64,000 nt of DNA from Brevibacterium permense. Its GTDB lineage: Bacteria; Actinomycetota; Actinomycetes; Actinomycetales; Brevibacteriaceae. Positions 9,540-18,291 of the stretch are shown piece by piece. How positions within the stretch are numbered: position 1 is the stretch's first letter; the number at the start of each line of letters is the position of its first letter. The notes beneath the pieces are model-generated. The model was given only the letters and a program-made list of their open reading frames with translations. It made no database searches and had not been told where the DNA came from. Location: NCBI RefSeq assembly GCF_013280495.1, contig NZ_JABSSX010000010.1, forward strand, positions 1 to 64,000, given 5' to 3'. A program made the translations under genes and the position numbers.

Positions 9540-9602
9540 TGCGAACCAGCGGGTGCAGCGCGACAGCCCGCGAGGGCACCGCGGTGCACTGCAACCGGCG
9601 AC

Positions 9603-11207
9603 TCAGTCGACTGCCGGGATCTTGCCGAAGCGGAACGCCGACCAGAAGTCACCGCGCACATATCTGTGGGAAGGTTCCGGGTCGAAGTCCCAGTGGCGGA
9701 CTCGACCGACCTTGAGCGCGTCTGCGACGAGTTGGCGGCTGCGCTGCGAGGTGAGCACATGGTCCTCGAGGTGCCCGAGGTCGTACCGGGACTCGAGTTC
9801 TGCACGCATCGACTCATGCGCCTGGGCATAAGCCGGATCGGCGGCGCGGTTGACCAGCTCGTCGGGATCCTCCGCCAGGTCGAAGAGCAGCTCCGGGTCG
9901 CCGGGGCACACAGTGAGCTTGAGATCGCCGCGCACCAGCGTGACCTGCGGCCGGTAGGTGCCCTCGGCGAAGTACTCGATGACGACGTCGCGGTACTCGG
10001 ACCCGAGTTTTCCGGCGCCTTCCCGCCTGGCAGATTCGAGTATCGAGGTTCCGGTCAGTCCCTCATCGATCGCCGAGGCGACTCCTGCACCTGCATCCGC
10101 CGTGCCCGCGAACGGCCCGGGGACACCCTCGGCTGAGATCTCCGCCGAACCCTGCGCGATTTCGAGCAGGGTCGGCGCGAGGTCGACGAGACTGACCGGA
10201 GTCGCATACCGGCCCGGGGCGATCACCTCGGCGGGTCCGTTGATAATGAGCGGAACTCGGGAGGACTGCTCGTAGGGCGACATCTTGAACCACAGGCCCT
10301 TCTCCCCCAGCATGTCACCGTGGTCGCTGGTGACGACGATGACGGTGTTGTCGGCGAGGTCGAGCTCTTCGAGCTTGCGCCGGATCGCTCCGACGTGGTC
10401 GTCGATGTAGTTCACCGCCGCATAGTAGGCACGGCGGGCCCGCCGCACGTCATCGATTCCAGGCTCGCGTTCGTCGAAGCCGCACATCGTGCGCAGACGG
10501 TGGCTGTGCGGGTCCACGGCTGGATCGGGGACCTCGGGGTGGGCCGGGTCCGGGATGGCCACCTCGGCGAATCGGTCCCAGTTGGCCTTCGGCGGCTCGT
10601 ATGGGTCGTGGGGGTGGATGAACGAGGTGACCATGAGGAACGGCTGATCGCACCCGGCGGCCTGGTTCGCGCGCTTGCGGTCGTTGAGGTGGCGCAGGGT
10701 TCTGAAGATCACCTCGTCGTCGAAGTCCTGCTGGACGTTCGCGGTCGCCGCACCGGCGGTGAACACGGGGTCCGCCTCGTGGTACCACTGCAGCTTCTGC
10801 TCCAGGGGACGGTTCCAGTCGGGCACCATATCGAGATCGGCCGGGTACACGTCCGTGGTCACGCGCTCTTCGAAACCGTGGTGCTGATCAGGCCCGATGA
10901 AGTGCATCCGCCCGATCAGCGCCGTGTGGTAGCCGAGCTTGCGCAGACGGTGGGCGAACGTCGGCACGGACGCCGCGAAGTCGTCGCCGTTGTCCAGGCA
11001 GTCTATCTCCGAGGGCATCCGCCCGGTCATCATCGACGCCCGCGACGGCGAGCACAACGGAGTATTGCAGTACGCACGGTCGAAGACAGCTCCGTCGGCA
11101 GCCAGGGCATCCATATTCGGTGTCAGCGCGGCCGCATCGCCATAGGCGCCCAGAGCCTGGGCGGCCATCTGGTCGGCTTGGATGACGACGATGTTCGGGG
11201 TGGTCAT
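9603..11207 (-). CDS. betC: Choline-sulfatase-like type I sulfatase
   Basis: A 534-residue type I sulfatase. The N-terminal metal site reads NIVVIQADQM. The formylglycine-forming motif CSPSR is in TPLCSPSRASMMTGR around residue 55, and a second metal-binding stretch is VVTSDHGDMLGEKGLW. The HFIGPDQHHGFEERVTTDVYP region and the typical C-terminal WDFDPEP-x-x-RYVRG block are characteristic of choline-sulfatase (choline-O-sulfate to choline plus sulfate). It overlaps the upstream BCCT carrier by 4 nt (ATGA), which strongly suggests uptake followed by hydrolysis. No betA or betB lies in the window. A maturation factor (formylglycine-generating enzyme) must be elsewhere. Confidence 0.85.
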   Translation of the reverse strand: MTTPNIVVIQADQMAAQALGAYGDAAALTPNMDALAADGAVFDRAYCNTPLCSPSRASMMTGRMPSEIDCLDNGDDFAASVPTFAHRLRKLGYHTALIGRMHFIGPDQHHGFEERVTTDVYPADLDMVPDWNRPLEQKLQWYHEADPVFTAGAATANVQQDFDDEVIFRTLRHLNDRKRANQAAGCDQPFLMVTSFIHPHDPYEPPKANWDRFAEVAIPDPAHPEVPDPAVDPHSHRLRTMCGFDEREPGIDDVRRARRAYYAAVNYIDDHVGAIRRKLEELDLADNTVIVVTSDHGDMLGEKGLWFKMSPYEQSSRVPLIINGPAEVIAPGRYATPVSLVDLAPTLLEIAQGSAEISAEGVPGPFAGTADAGAGVASAIDEGLTGTSILESARREGAGKLGSEYRDVVIEYFAEGTYRPQVTLVRGDLKLTVCPGDPELLFDLAEDPDELVNRAADPAYAQAHESMRAELESRYDLGHLEDHVLTSQRSRQLVADALKVGRVRHWDFDPEPSHRYVRGDFWSAFRFGKIPAVD

Positions 11208-13414
11208 GGGCGGTCCTCTCTGCGGTCGGGGCCGGAGTCGGCTTCGGAATCGGTCGCTGAATCCGGGTCGGATTCGCTCGCCGAGGCGGTCCCGGAGTCC
11301 GCAGCGGTCGTGGAGGCGGCGGCCACCTCGGCGGCGGTGGATTCCTCAGTCGCTGCGGAGTCCGCGGTGTTCGCGGAATCGTCGTCGGGCGTCCACCCGT
11401 CGGCCCATTCGCCGGTTTCGTAGTCGAAGCCGACGGGTTCGCCGTTCTCGTCCGTGCGCTGGTACCAGTCGGTGTAGTCCCCGTGCTCGGAGTCGATTCC
11501 GCCGTTCGCACCGTCACCGGGGTCGGTGGGCACGACCTGCAGGGCGAAGTCGTCACCGTAGGCATCGGCACCGGCGACCACGGCGTTGTCGACCGCGTTG
11601 AGCGCGTACTGACGGCGCAGGGCCAGCGGATCCGTGCGCAGCTCCTTGAACCAGGCGACGATGATGAAGAGCATGACGAGAGCGAACGGCACCGCAGTGA
11701 CGATGACGAGCTGTTGGAGTCCCTCGAGTGCGCTGGCGTCGCCGAGGAGGAGCATCACCACGGCGATTCCGGACATCACGAGACCCCAGAACACGACGAC
11801 CCACTTCTTCGGCTCCTGATCTCCGCGGCTGGTGAGCATGCCCATGACCACCGAGGCGGAGTCCGCGGAGGTGATGAAGAAGATCGCCAGGACGATGATG
11901 ACGACGAACGGCAGCCATTCGACATAGGGCAGGTTGTCGATGAGGGTGAAGAACACCTCGGGGGCCTCCATGCTGTCGGTGAAGCCCGATGCTCCGGACC
12001 GATACATCCAGATCGAGGTTCCGCCCATGATGCCGTAGGCGACGAAGAGCAGCGTCGAGGGGATGAAGATCGTGCCGAGGATGAACTGGCGGATCGAACG
12101 GCCGCGGGAGATGCGGGCGATGAAGGTGCCGACGAACGGCGACCAGGAGATCCACCACGCCCAGTAGTAGACGGTCCACAGGGACTGGAATTCCTGGGTC
12201 TCGGCACCCCAGGACAGGGATCGGCCCATCATGTCGAACATCGATCCGAGATATTCCATGAACGCCGAGGGCAGCAGGTTGAGCAGGTAGAGCGTGGGCC
12301 CGAGGAAGAGCACGAGCGTGACGATGCCGACGGTCAGCACGATGTTGATCGAGGACAGGTAGCGGATGCCGCGCGAGACGCCGGAGACCGCGGAGATGAT
12401 GAAGCCGAGGGTGAGGACGAGGATGATGACGACGAGCATATTGTTCGTCATCGGTCCCGCACCGGAGACGATGCTGACACCGGTGCCGATCTGCATGGCC
12501 GCGATCCCCAGGGCTGCGGCCGTACCGAAGAGAGTGGCGACGATGGCGAAGATATCGACGAGCTTTCCGGCGAAACCCTCCGTCTGTCGCTTGCCGAACA
12601 GAGCCTGGAAGATCGAAGACAGCAGCAGCGACCGACCGCGACGATAGGCGGCATAGGCGATGGCACCGCCGACGAGGGCGTACATCGCCCACGCATGGAA
12701 GCCCCAATGGAAGTAGGTCTGGGCCATCGCCCCGTGGAGCGCCTCGGTCGTCTCCGGATCGTTCGTCAGGGGCGGCGGTGAGATGAAGTAGGTCAGCGGC
12801 TCGGAGGGTCCGAAGAAGAGGACGCCGATGCCGATGCCCGCCGCGAAGAGCATGGCGACCCAGGAGAAGGTGGAGAATTCGGAGGTCTCTCCGTCCTTGC
12901 CCAAGGGAATCTTGCCGTAGGGAGAGAACGCGAGGATGAGCAGGGAGACGAGGATGATGATCGCGACGAGGTTGAACAGCCATCCGACGTTGAGCGTCGC
13001 CCAGTCATACGCCGCCTGAGCGACGCTGGCGACGCTGGACGGACTGGAGATCCCCCAGATGACGAACGCGACGGTGAGGCCGCCGGCGATGGCGAAGATG
13101 ATCTTGTCCAGCGAGTACTTGCGCCGCTGTTCGTCGATGGCTATTCCAGGCACGAGGATGGGATGGGTGTCGTGCGGGTAGTGGCCGTGCGTATCTTCGA
13201 GATCGGCCTTCACGGGACCGCGCGGTCGACGGTAGTCGAACTGGCCGAGGTTGCGCCCGGTCTCGCGACCCACGCGTTTGGCGTCGTCCCTCACTCGGCG
13301 GGCATCGGCCATGATCCGTTCGCGTGGTGCACGGCGAGCCGCCTCGGTGGGGGCATCGGACTTCAGATCCGGGCCTGGATCGTGTTCGTCGGTAGGGGTG
13401 GAGTCATCAGTCAT
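11204..13414 (-). CDS. BCCT-family choline/betaine/choline-sulfate carrier
   Basis: About 736 residues. A hydrophilic ~95-residue N-terminus precedes about 12 membrane helices of the betaine/choline/carnitine transporter family. The glycine stretch GIGIGVLFFGPSEP marks TM3, and the Trp-rich signature YYWAWWISWSPFVGTFIA marks TM8. The cytoplasmic C-terminus of about 130 residues is acidic and Ser/Ala-rich at the end, and may be osmosensory. It is the first gene of the operon with the sulfatase. Either ATG 13414 or GTG 13426 could start it; AAAGAG lies upstream. Confidence 0.88.
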   Translation of the reverse strand: MTDDSTPTDEHDPGPDLKSDAPTEAARRAPRERIMADARRVRDDAKRVGRETGRNLGQFDYRRPRGPVKADLEDTHGHYPHDTHPILVPGIAIDEQRRKYSLDKIIFAIAGGLTVAFVIWGISSPSSVASVAQAAYDWATLNVGWLFNLVAIIILVSLLILAFSPYGKIPLGKDGETSEFSTFSWVAMLFAAGIGIGVLFFGPSEPLTYFISPPPLTNDPETTEALHGAMAQTYFHWGFHAWAMYALVGGAIAYAAYRRGRSLLLSSIFQALFGKRQTEGFAGKLVDIFAIVATLFGTAAALGIAAMQIGTGVSIVSGAGPMTNNMLVVIILVLTLGFIISAVSGVSRGIRYLSSINIVLTVGIVTLVLFLGPTLYLLNLLPSAFMEYLGSMFDMMGRSLSWGAETQEFQSLWTVYYWAWWISWSPFVGTFIARISRGRSIRQFILGTIFIPSTLLFVAYGIMGGTSIWMYRSGASGFTDSMEAPEVFFTLIDNLPYVEWLPFVVIIVLAIFFITSADSASVVMGMLTSRGDQEPKKWVVVFWGLVMSGIAVVMLLLGDASALEGLQQLVIVTAVPFALVMLFIIVAWFKELRTDPLALRRQYALNAVDNAVVAGADAYGDDFALQVVPTDPGDGANGGIDSEHGDYTDWYQRTDENGEPVGFDYETGEWADGWTPDDDSANTADSAATEESTAAEVAAASTTAADSGTASASESDPDSATDSEADSGPDRREDRP

Positions 13415-13426
13415 GTGTCGGTTCAC

Positions 13427-13789
13427 ACTCTTTCGATAGTTGCGGAAGACTGCCGAAATCGATCGGTCCCGTACACAGAGACGAACGCATCATGGCCCGA
13501 TGGCATGAACGCACATCGGGTACGAGTGGGAGATCAGTTGATGCGACCGGTAGGCGGCCGACGACCGGGCAGGTGGTCTGCGGATCGGCGATCAGTGACT
13601 AGGGCTCGCCGCCCCACCAGCCGACGGCCACGGGTTCCCAGGAATCATTGGCGAAGCCGCAGCTCGGGCGCTCTCGATTCGGGGTCGACCATCCCCAGCG
13701 GTGGAGGTCGTCGAATCGAAGAGGGATCATGTCTTCGGACGATAACAGCTTCCTTGCGGCTTCACAATAAATTCCCAGCAAAGACCGGG
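13427..13789. other. Intergenic region with a possible gene remnant
   Basis: This spacer lies between the BCCT operon and the SMR operon. Most is not recognisable. On the minus strand, 13599-13730 reads as a 43-residue ORF ending CGFANDSWEPVAVGWWGGEP. Its composition (Trp-rich, varied, not low-complexity) looks like the tail of a real protein, but I cannot name a family. It has no Shine-Dalgarno. Confidence 0.3.
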
Positions 13790-14104
13790 TCAGCCGATTT
13801 CGACGAGCATGACGCCGACGGTGATGCAGCCGATCCCGATGAGCGCCTTCCGCGTCAGCGGGTCCTTCCAGATCACGCGGGAGAGCAGGCAGACCAGTGC
13901 GACTCCGCAGGCCGCCCACAGACCGTAGGCGACGCCGAGCGGCATTCCCTCGGCGAGAGTGCGGCTGAGGAAGAAGAAGGCCGCGGTGTAGCTGATCGCC
14001 ACGGGGATGAACCAGATCTTGCGCTGCAGTCCGGCGCTTGCGCGCAGGCACAGGGTGCCGGCGACTTCGCTGAGGATCGACAGGGCCAACCACATCCAGC
14101 TCAT
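13790..14104 (-). CDS. SMR-family efflux protein, second subunit
   Basis: A 104-residue four-helix small multidrug resistance protein. The membrane-embedded Glu lies in TM1 (LSILSEVAGTLCLRAS), and the YGLWAACGVAL segment matches the TM3 signature of the family. It overlaps the preceding SMR gene by 4 nt (ATGA). Adjacent, coupled SMR genes usually form an antiparallel heterodimer. Substrates could be quaternary cations or guanidinium-like compounds; the sequence does not decide. It is the last gene of the tetR-smr-smr operon. Confidence 0.9.
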   Translation of the reverse strand: MSWMWLALSILSEVAGTLCLRASAGLQRKIWFIPVAISYTAAFFFLSRTLAEGMPLGVAYGLWAACGVALVCLLSRVIWKDPLTRKALIGIGCITVGVMLVEIG

Positions 14105-14460
14105 TCGGTCACCTCCGCATCGAGGGTCTCGGATTCCTCGGGAGTGCCGGATTCGACGAGGATGACCCCGATGATGATGAGGGCGATGCCGATGATGGCG
14201 CCGATGCTCAGGTGCTCACCGAAGAACACGATGCCGAGCACGGCGACGAGGGCGACTCCGCTGGCCGACCAGGTGGCGTAGACAGCACCGAGCGGCATGC
14301 CCAGCCGCTGGGTGAGCCCGAGAATGAAGAAGGCTGTGGCGTAGAGGACGATGACACCGGGGATCCACCTGAGATCGGCAACCGAGGCGCGCAGCATCAG
14401 GGTGGCGGCCACCTCGGCGAGGATGGCTGTGACGAGCAGCAGCAGACGTTTCGATGTCAT
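14101..14460 (-). CDS. SMR-family efflux protein, first subunit
   Basis: A 119-residue four-helix SMR protein. The essential TM1 Glu is in TAILAEVAATLMLRAS, TM3 carries YATWSASGVAL, and a short acidic C-terminal tail (EESETLDAEVTE) is missing from its partner. It overlaps the TetR gene upstream and the second SMR gene downstream by 4 nt each, so the three are translationally coupled. The pairing of one long-tailed and one short subunit supports a heteromeric pump. Confidence 0.9.
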   Translation of the reverse strand: MTSKRLLLLVTAILAEVAATLMLRASVADLRWIPGVIVLYATAFFILGLTQRLGMPLGAVYATWSASGVALVAVLGIVFFGEHLSIGAIIGIALIIIGVILVESGTPEESETLDAEVTE

Positions 14461-15035
14461 TCGCTCACCTCCAGATGGGTGTTGTCGGATGCTCTTTCAG
14501 CGGCGTCGATGAGAGCGAGGGCGTGCTCGCGCACGGCGGCGAGGTCCTCGGAGGGGAAGACTCCCGTCGCCTCTGACATCCACGCACCGTCGGCGCAGAA
14601 TCGAGCCGCGGTCAGCAGAGATACCGCACGATCGTCGAGTCCGGTGGTGTCGAACCACGGACCGAGGTGCTCGCCCCATGCCCGCGACAGCTTCGGGTGG
14701 TAGAGCGCATCGGAGAAGATCCAATAGTCGGCGCGGGAGACTTCGGCAGTGGTGGCCACGGTGACATAGGCACGGTGCCGCTCGAAGCTCGACAGCTCCT
14801 GACTCGGGCGCCCGGTGTGCTCGCGCAGTCGCCGTGCCCAGTCTTCTGCGGCATGGTCGACGAGCCCGAGCATGAGCGCTTCCTTGGACGGGAAGTGATA
14901 CATCAGGCCCGGCTTCGTCAGACCCGCCTGCTGCGCGACCGACCCCAGCGAGATCGTCACGCCCTGCACCGAATCATGCGATTCGGCCAGAGCCTTCGCC
15001 GCCTTGAGAATCCGCATCCGTCCATCATTCGCCAT
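14457..15035 (-). CDS. TetR-family repressor of the SMR operon
   Basis: A 192-residue regulator. The N-terminal helix-turn-helix covers residues ~8-55 (SLGSVAQQAGLTKPGLMYHFPSKEALM), and the rest is a variable ligand-binding domain. It is the first gene of the operon and very probably autoregulatory, because a perfect 22-bp palindrome lies 8 bp upstream of its ATG and overlaps the -10 box. The gene appears leaderless (TAAAGT six bases before the ATG). The ligand is probably a substrate of the two SMR pumps. Confidence 0.9.
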   Translation of the reverse strand: MANDGRMRILKAAKALAESHDSVQGVTISLGSVAQQAGLTKPGLMYHFPSKEALMLGLVDHAAEDWARRLREHTGRPSQELSSFERHRAYVTVATTAEVSRADYWIFSDALYHPKLSRAWGEHLGPWFDTTGLDDRAVSLLTAARFCADGAWMSEATGVFPSEDLAAVREHALALIDAAERASDNTHLEVSE

Positions 15036-15042
15036 GCCTTCA

Positions 15043-15064
15043 CTTTACCAACCGGTTGGTAAAG
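15043..15064. promoter_or_regulatory. Operator palindrome of the tetR-smr-smr operon
   Basis: A perfect 22-bp palindrome with half-site CTTTACCAACC. On the minus strand its right end contributes TAAAGT, the likely -10 box, six bases before the TetR start codon. TetR binding here would block the promoter directly. Confidence 0.8.
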
Positions 15065-15115
15065 GAAGAGAGGGCGGCCGGCGAGCGTTCGCCTGGCTTC
15101 TGGCGAAGTCTCGGT

Positions 15116-15907
15116 TCAGTTCAGCAGTGCCCGATCGCCCAGGGTCGCTCCCTTGAGTTTCGAGAATTCGCCGAGCAGCGTCTCGACGGTCAGGTCCTTC
15201 TTCTCCTCGGCCGAGGCCTGGTAGATGATCCGTCCCTCGTGCATCATGATCAGGCGGTTGCCCAGCGCGATGGCCTGCTCCATATTGTGGGTGACCATGA
15301 GCGTGGTCAGCCCGTCGGCTTCGACGATCTTCTTCGTCAGAGCTGATACCAGGGCTGCGCGCTGCGGGTCGAGGGCGGCGGTGTGCTCGTCGAGCAGCAG
15401 GATCCGCGGTTGGGTGAATCCGGCCATGAGCAGGCTGAGCGCCTGCCGCTGACCGCCGGAGAGCAACCCGACCTTCGTCTTCAGCCGGTTCTCGAGACCG
15501 AGTTCGAGAGTGGCGAGCTCCTTCTTGAAGTGCTCGCGTCGCTCCGAGGTAGTCCCCCGACCCAGCCCACGCGGTTTTCCGCGTCTGAGCGCGAGCGAGA
15601 GGTTCTGCTCGATCGTGAGGTCCGGAGCGGTGCCGGCCATCGGATCCTGGAAGACGCGGCCCAGGTATCTCGCCCGTTTGTACTCGGGCATCCGCGACAC
15701 CTCGGCGCCGTCGATGGTGACCGAGCCGAAGTCGATGGGCAGACGGCCGGAGATGGTGTTGAGCAGCGTCGATTTTCCGGCTCCGTTGGAGCCGATGACG
15801 GTGACGAAGTCGGATTCGTCGAGTTCGAGCGAGAGCCCTTGGAGCGCCTTACGTTCGTTGACGGTGCCCGGGAAGAAGGTCTTGGAGATGTTGTCGATCT
15901 TGAGCAT
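15116..15907 (-). CDS. ABC transporter ATP-binding protein (TrpZ/YtrF-like importer)
   Basis: A 263-residue ATPase with Walker A GSNGAGKST (residues ~38-46), signature LSGGQRQALSLLMAG, Walker B ILLLDEHTAALDP, and a switch His in MVTHNMEQA. It belongs to the ABC systems that pair a PF04392-type binding lipoprotein with a LivH-like permease (TrpXYZ-like), which import an amino acid or purine-related solute. It lies 5 nt after the permease gene; ATG 15907 follows GGAAGGAG. It is the last gene of a three-gene operon. Confidence 0.9.
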   Translation of the reverse strand: MLKIDNISKTFFPGTVNERKALQGLSLELDESDFVTVIGSNGAGKSTLLNTISGRLPIDFGSVTIDGAEVSRMPEYKRARYLGRVFQDPMAGTAPDLTIEQNLSLALRRGKPRGLGRGTTSERREHFKKELATLELGLENRLKTKVGLLSGGQRQALSLLMAGFTQPRILLLDEHTAALDPQRAALVSALTKKIVEADGLTTLMVTHNMEQAIALGNRLIMMHEGRIIYQASAEEKKDLTVETLLGEFSKLKGATLGDRALLN

Positions 15908-15912
15908 GGGTC

Positions 15913-16896
15913 TCAGATCTCCTTCCCGGTTCGGGCGCCGGTCGCGCCGGCGGGGATGTCGGCGATCTCGGCGGGGTCCTTCATATCGGTCGTTCCTGCC
16001 GGCACCGAGGCGGCCGCGCGGTTTCCGCGTCCGCGCAGCGTGGGGATCCGTTTAAGGAAGCCCCATCTGGGCAGCAGCAGTGCGATGACGACGAGCAGCG
16101 CTGTTGTCAGCTTCATATCGTTCGTGTCCAGGCCCGCGCGCAGGGCGAGGAAGATGATCAGCCGGTAGACGACCGAGCCGAGGAGCGCGCCGAGGCTGGC
16201 CATGAAGATGTTGCGGCTGCCGAACACTGCCTGACCGAGGATCACCGAGGCGAGTCCGACGAGGATGAGGCCGATGCCCATGCTGATGTCGGAGAACCCC
16301 TGGTACTGGGCGACGAGTGCACCGCAGAGTGCGACGAAGCCGTTCGACAATGCCAGAGTGAGCATTGTCGAGTTGTCGGTGTTGACGCCGAGGCTGCGGA
16401 TCATCTCCTTGTTGTTGCCGGTGGCCTGGATGGCCAGTCCGAGATCAGTGGTGAGGAACCAGTCGATGGCGAACTTGAGGATGAGGGCGAAGACGAGCAG
16501 GATCGCGATCGATGCCCAGGTGCCCATGAGCATGTTCTCCCGCAGCGGGGTGAATACTGTGTCTTCTCGCAGGAGCGGCAGGTTCGCCTTCCCCATGATC
16601 CGCAGGTTGATCGACCACAGGCCGATCATGGTGAGGATTCCGGCGAGCAGTCCGTCGATGCCGCCCTTCGTGTGGAGCAGACCGGTGATGTAGCCGGCGA
16701 TGAGTCCGGCGCCGATCGCGGCGAGCGTGGCCAGGAAGGGGTTGACCCCGGCGATGATGAGGGAGGCTGCGGTGGCACCGCCCGTGGTGAAGCTTCCGTC
16801 GACGGTGAGGTCGGGGAAGTTGAGGACCTTGAAGGTCAGATAGACCCCGAGCGCCATCGCGCCGTAGATGAGCCCGAGCTCCAATGCTCCGAACAT
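15913..16896 (-). CDS. ABC transporter permease (TrpY-like)
   Basis: A 327-residue permease of the branched-chain amino acid/ribose-type superfamily, with about eight to nine helices starting at the extreme N-terminus (LELGLIYGAMALGVYLTFKVL). The basic, Ala/Gly-rich C-terminal ~40 residues are cytoplasmic. It lies between the binding-protein and ATPase genes on the same strand. The substrate is set by the binding protein and is unknown. Confidence 0.88.
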   Translation of the reverse strand: MFGALELGLIYGAMALGVYLTFKVLNFPDLTVDGSFTTGGATAASLIIAGVNPFLATLAAIGAGLIAGYITGLLHTKGGIDGLLAGILTMIGLWSINLRIMGKANLPLLREDTVFTPLRENMLMGTWASIAILLVFALILKFAIDWFLTTDLGLAIQATGNNKEMIRSLGVNTDNSTMLTLALSNGFVALCGALVAQYQGFSDISMGIGLILVGLASVILGQAVFGSRNIFMASLGALLGSVVYRLIIFLALRAGLDTNDMKLTTALLVVIALLLPRWGFLKRIPTLRGRGNRAAASVPAGTTDMKDPAEIADIPAGATGARTGKEI

Positions 16897-16931
16897 GGGT
16901 TTCCGTTCATTTCTGGTGTGTGGTTCGTGGT

Positions 16932-16973
16932 GGCCCCGAGGCCGTCGGTTTCAGTGCCGACGGCCTCGGGGCC
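16932..16973 (-). terminator. Intra-operon hairpin between binding protein and permease
   Basis: A perfect 17-bp stem (16932-16948 with 16957-16973) with an 8-nt loop and no U-tract. Placed after the binding-protein gene, it should stabilise or partly terminate that mRNA. This would give the usual excess of binding protein over membrane components. Confidence 0.7.
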
Positions 16974-17041
16974 GGTGACGTCGGTGCGATGGGAGAGTTC
17001 AGGACTCCGCGCACCTGGTCACGGGGTGAAGCAGGTTCCGA

Positions 17042-18025
17042 TCACTCGATGACCTTGTCGGCCCCGTCGACGAGCTTCTTCGGAATCTCGACGCCTTGGG
17101 CCTTGGCCGCCTTCGGGTTGACGACGAGTTCGAGGTTCGAGCTGGTCTCGACGGGCATCTCAGCGGGCTTCTTTCCGTCCTGGAGGATCTTCAGAGCCAT
17201 TTCGCCGGTCTGTTCGCCGAGCTTCGTGTAGTCGATGCCGCGGGTGATCGCCGCACCGGATTCGACCTGGCCGGCTTCCGACCCGACGAGCAGAGCCTTG
17301 TTCTTCTCTGCTGCCTGGACCATGGTCGACACTGCCGAGACGACGTTGTTGTCGGTGGGCACATAGTATGCGTCGACCTTGCCGAGCGAATCCACGGCCT
17401 GAGCGAGCTCACCGGAGTTCGCGATCGTCGCTTCCTTGATCGTCACGTCGAGGTCCTTGGCGGCCTTCTTCGCGAGATCGACCTGAACCTGCGAGTTGAC
17501 CTCACCGGAGCTGTAGACGATGCCGACGGTCTTCGCATCGGGCTTGACGTCCTTGACCAGCTTGAGCTGCTCTTCGACCGGGTTGAGGTCGGAGGTGCCG
17601 GTGACGTTGCCGCCGGGCTTGTCATTGCTGTCGACGAGGCCGGCCTCTTCGGCGTCGGTGACGGCGGTGAAGAGCACGGGCTTGTCGGTGATCGCCTGGG
17701 CTGCGGCCTGAGCGGCCGGGGTGGCAACGGCGAGCACGAGGTCGAGGTCGTCGTTGGCGAACTGCTGGGCGATCGAGGTCGCGTTGGCCTGTTCGCCCTG
17801 GGCGTTCTGCACGTCCCATTCGACGTCGACACCAGCATCTTCGAACGACTTCTTGAAGCCTTCGGTGGCGGCGTCGAGCGCCGGGTGCTGCACGAGCTGC
17901 GAGACGCCGATGGAGTACGAATCGCCCTCTCCGCCTCCGCCCTCGCCGCCTCCGCCTCCGCAGGCCGAAACCGCAAGAATCGAACCGACTGCCACCATCG
18001 CTGTGGCCACTTTCCTGAGACGCAT
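17042..18025 (-). CDS. ABC transporter substrate-binding lipoprotein (PF04392/TrpX-like)
   Basis: A 327-residue lipoprotein. The signal peptide (MRLRKVATAMVAVGSILAVSACG) ends in a lipobox with Cys around residue 22, followed by a Gly/Glu-rich linker. The body has the two-lobed pattern of the ABC-type uncharacterised transport family: IGVSQLVQHPALD, AVATPAAQAAAQ, PVLFTAVTDAEEAGLV, TGTSDLNPVEEQL, VGIVYSSGEVNS and YYVPTDNNVVSA. AAGGGAGAAG lies just before the ATG, so the longer frame to 18103 is rejected. It is the first gene of the importer operon. Confidence 0.9.
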   Translation of the reverse strand: MRLRKVATAMVAVGSILAVSACGGGGGEGGGGEGDSYSIGVSQLVQHPALDAATEGFKKSFEDAGVDVEWDVQNAQGEQANATSIAQQFANDDLDLVLAVATPAAQAAAQAITDKPVLFTAVTDAEEAGLVDSNDKPGGNVTGTSDLNPVEEQLKLVKDVKPDAKTVGIVYSSGEVNSQVQVDLAKKAAKDLDVTIKEATIANSGELAQAVDSLGKVDAYYVPTDNNVVSAVSTMVQAAEKNKALLVGSEAGQVESGAAITRGIDYTKLGEQTGEMALKILQDGKKPAEMPVETSSNLELVVNPKAAKAQGVEIPKKLVDGADKVIE

Positions 18026-18112
18026 TCTTCTCCCTTTCGGAATTTCGGTCCGCCGGCGCGGATCCGTCACGAATTCTGCATTCGACACCGCCCCTCCTCG
18101 CACGCAAGGAAT

Positions 18113-18228
18113 AGTGACGGCAATGCAGATGAATGATGCGCCGCCGTCACTCAGACCGTTCTGAGATCATGACGCACATCACGTCGAATGTGATGATATC
18201 CACCTTATGGCCCGGCACTGACGCCGGG
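18113..18228. terminator. Inverted repeats between oligopeptidase B and the ABC importer
   Basis: Two structures lie in this spacer: a 9-bp inverted repeat AGTGACGGC (18113-18121) with GCCGTCACT (18143-18151), and a hairpin CCCGGC/GCCGGG (18211-18228). The second is well placed as the terminator of the oligopeptidase gene. The first may be an operator of the importer. Confidence 0.4.
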
Positions 18229-18291
18229 TGCCGAATCCGGGTTTTGGAGACAATCGTCCCAGTATCGTTATCTGCGGCGACAGTCGTCCCC

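Noticed and set aside
9481..9600. Possible small RNA or riboswitch near the choline-sulfatase terminator
   Set aside because: Only a terminator hairpin and GC-rich direct repeats are visible. No known RNA fold was recognised.
11483..12781. 432-codon plus-strand frame over the BCCT gene
   Set aside because: Asp/Glu/Gly/His-rich antisense of membrane-helix codons; not a protein.
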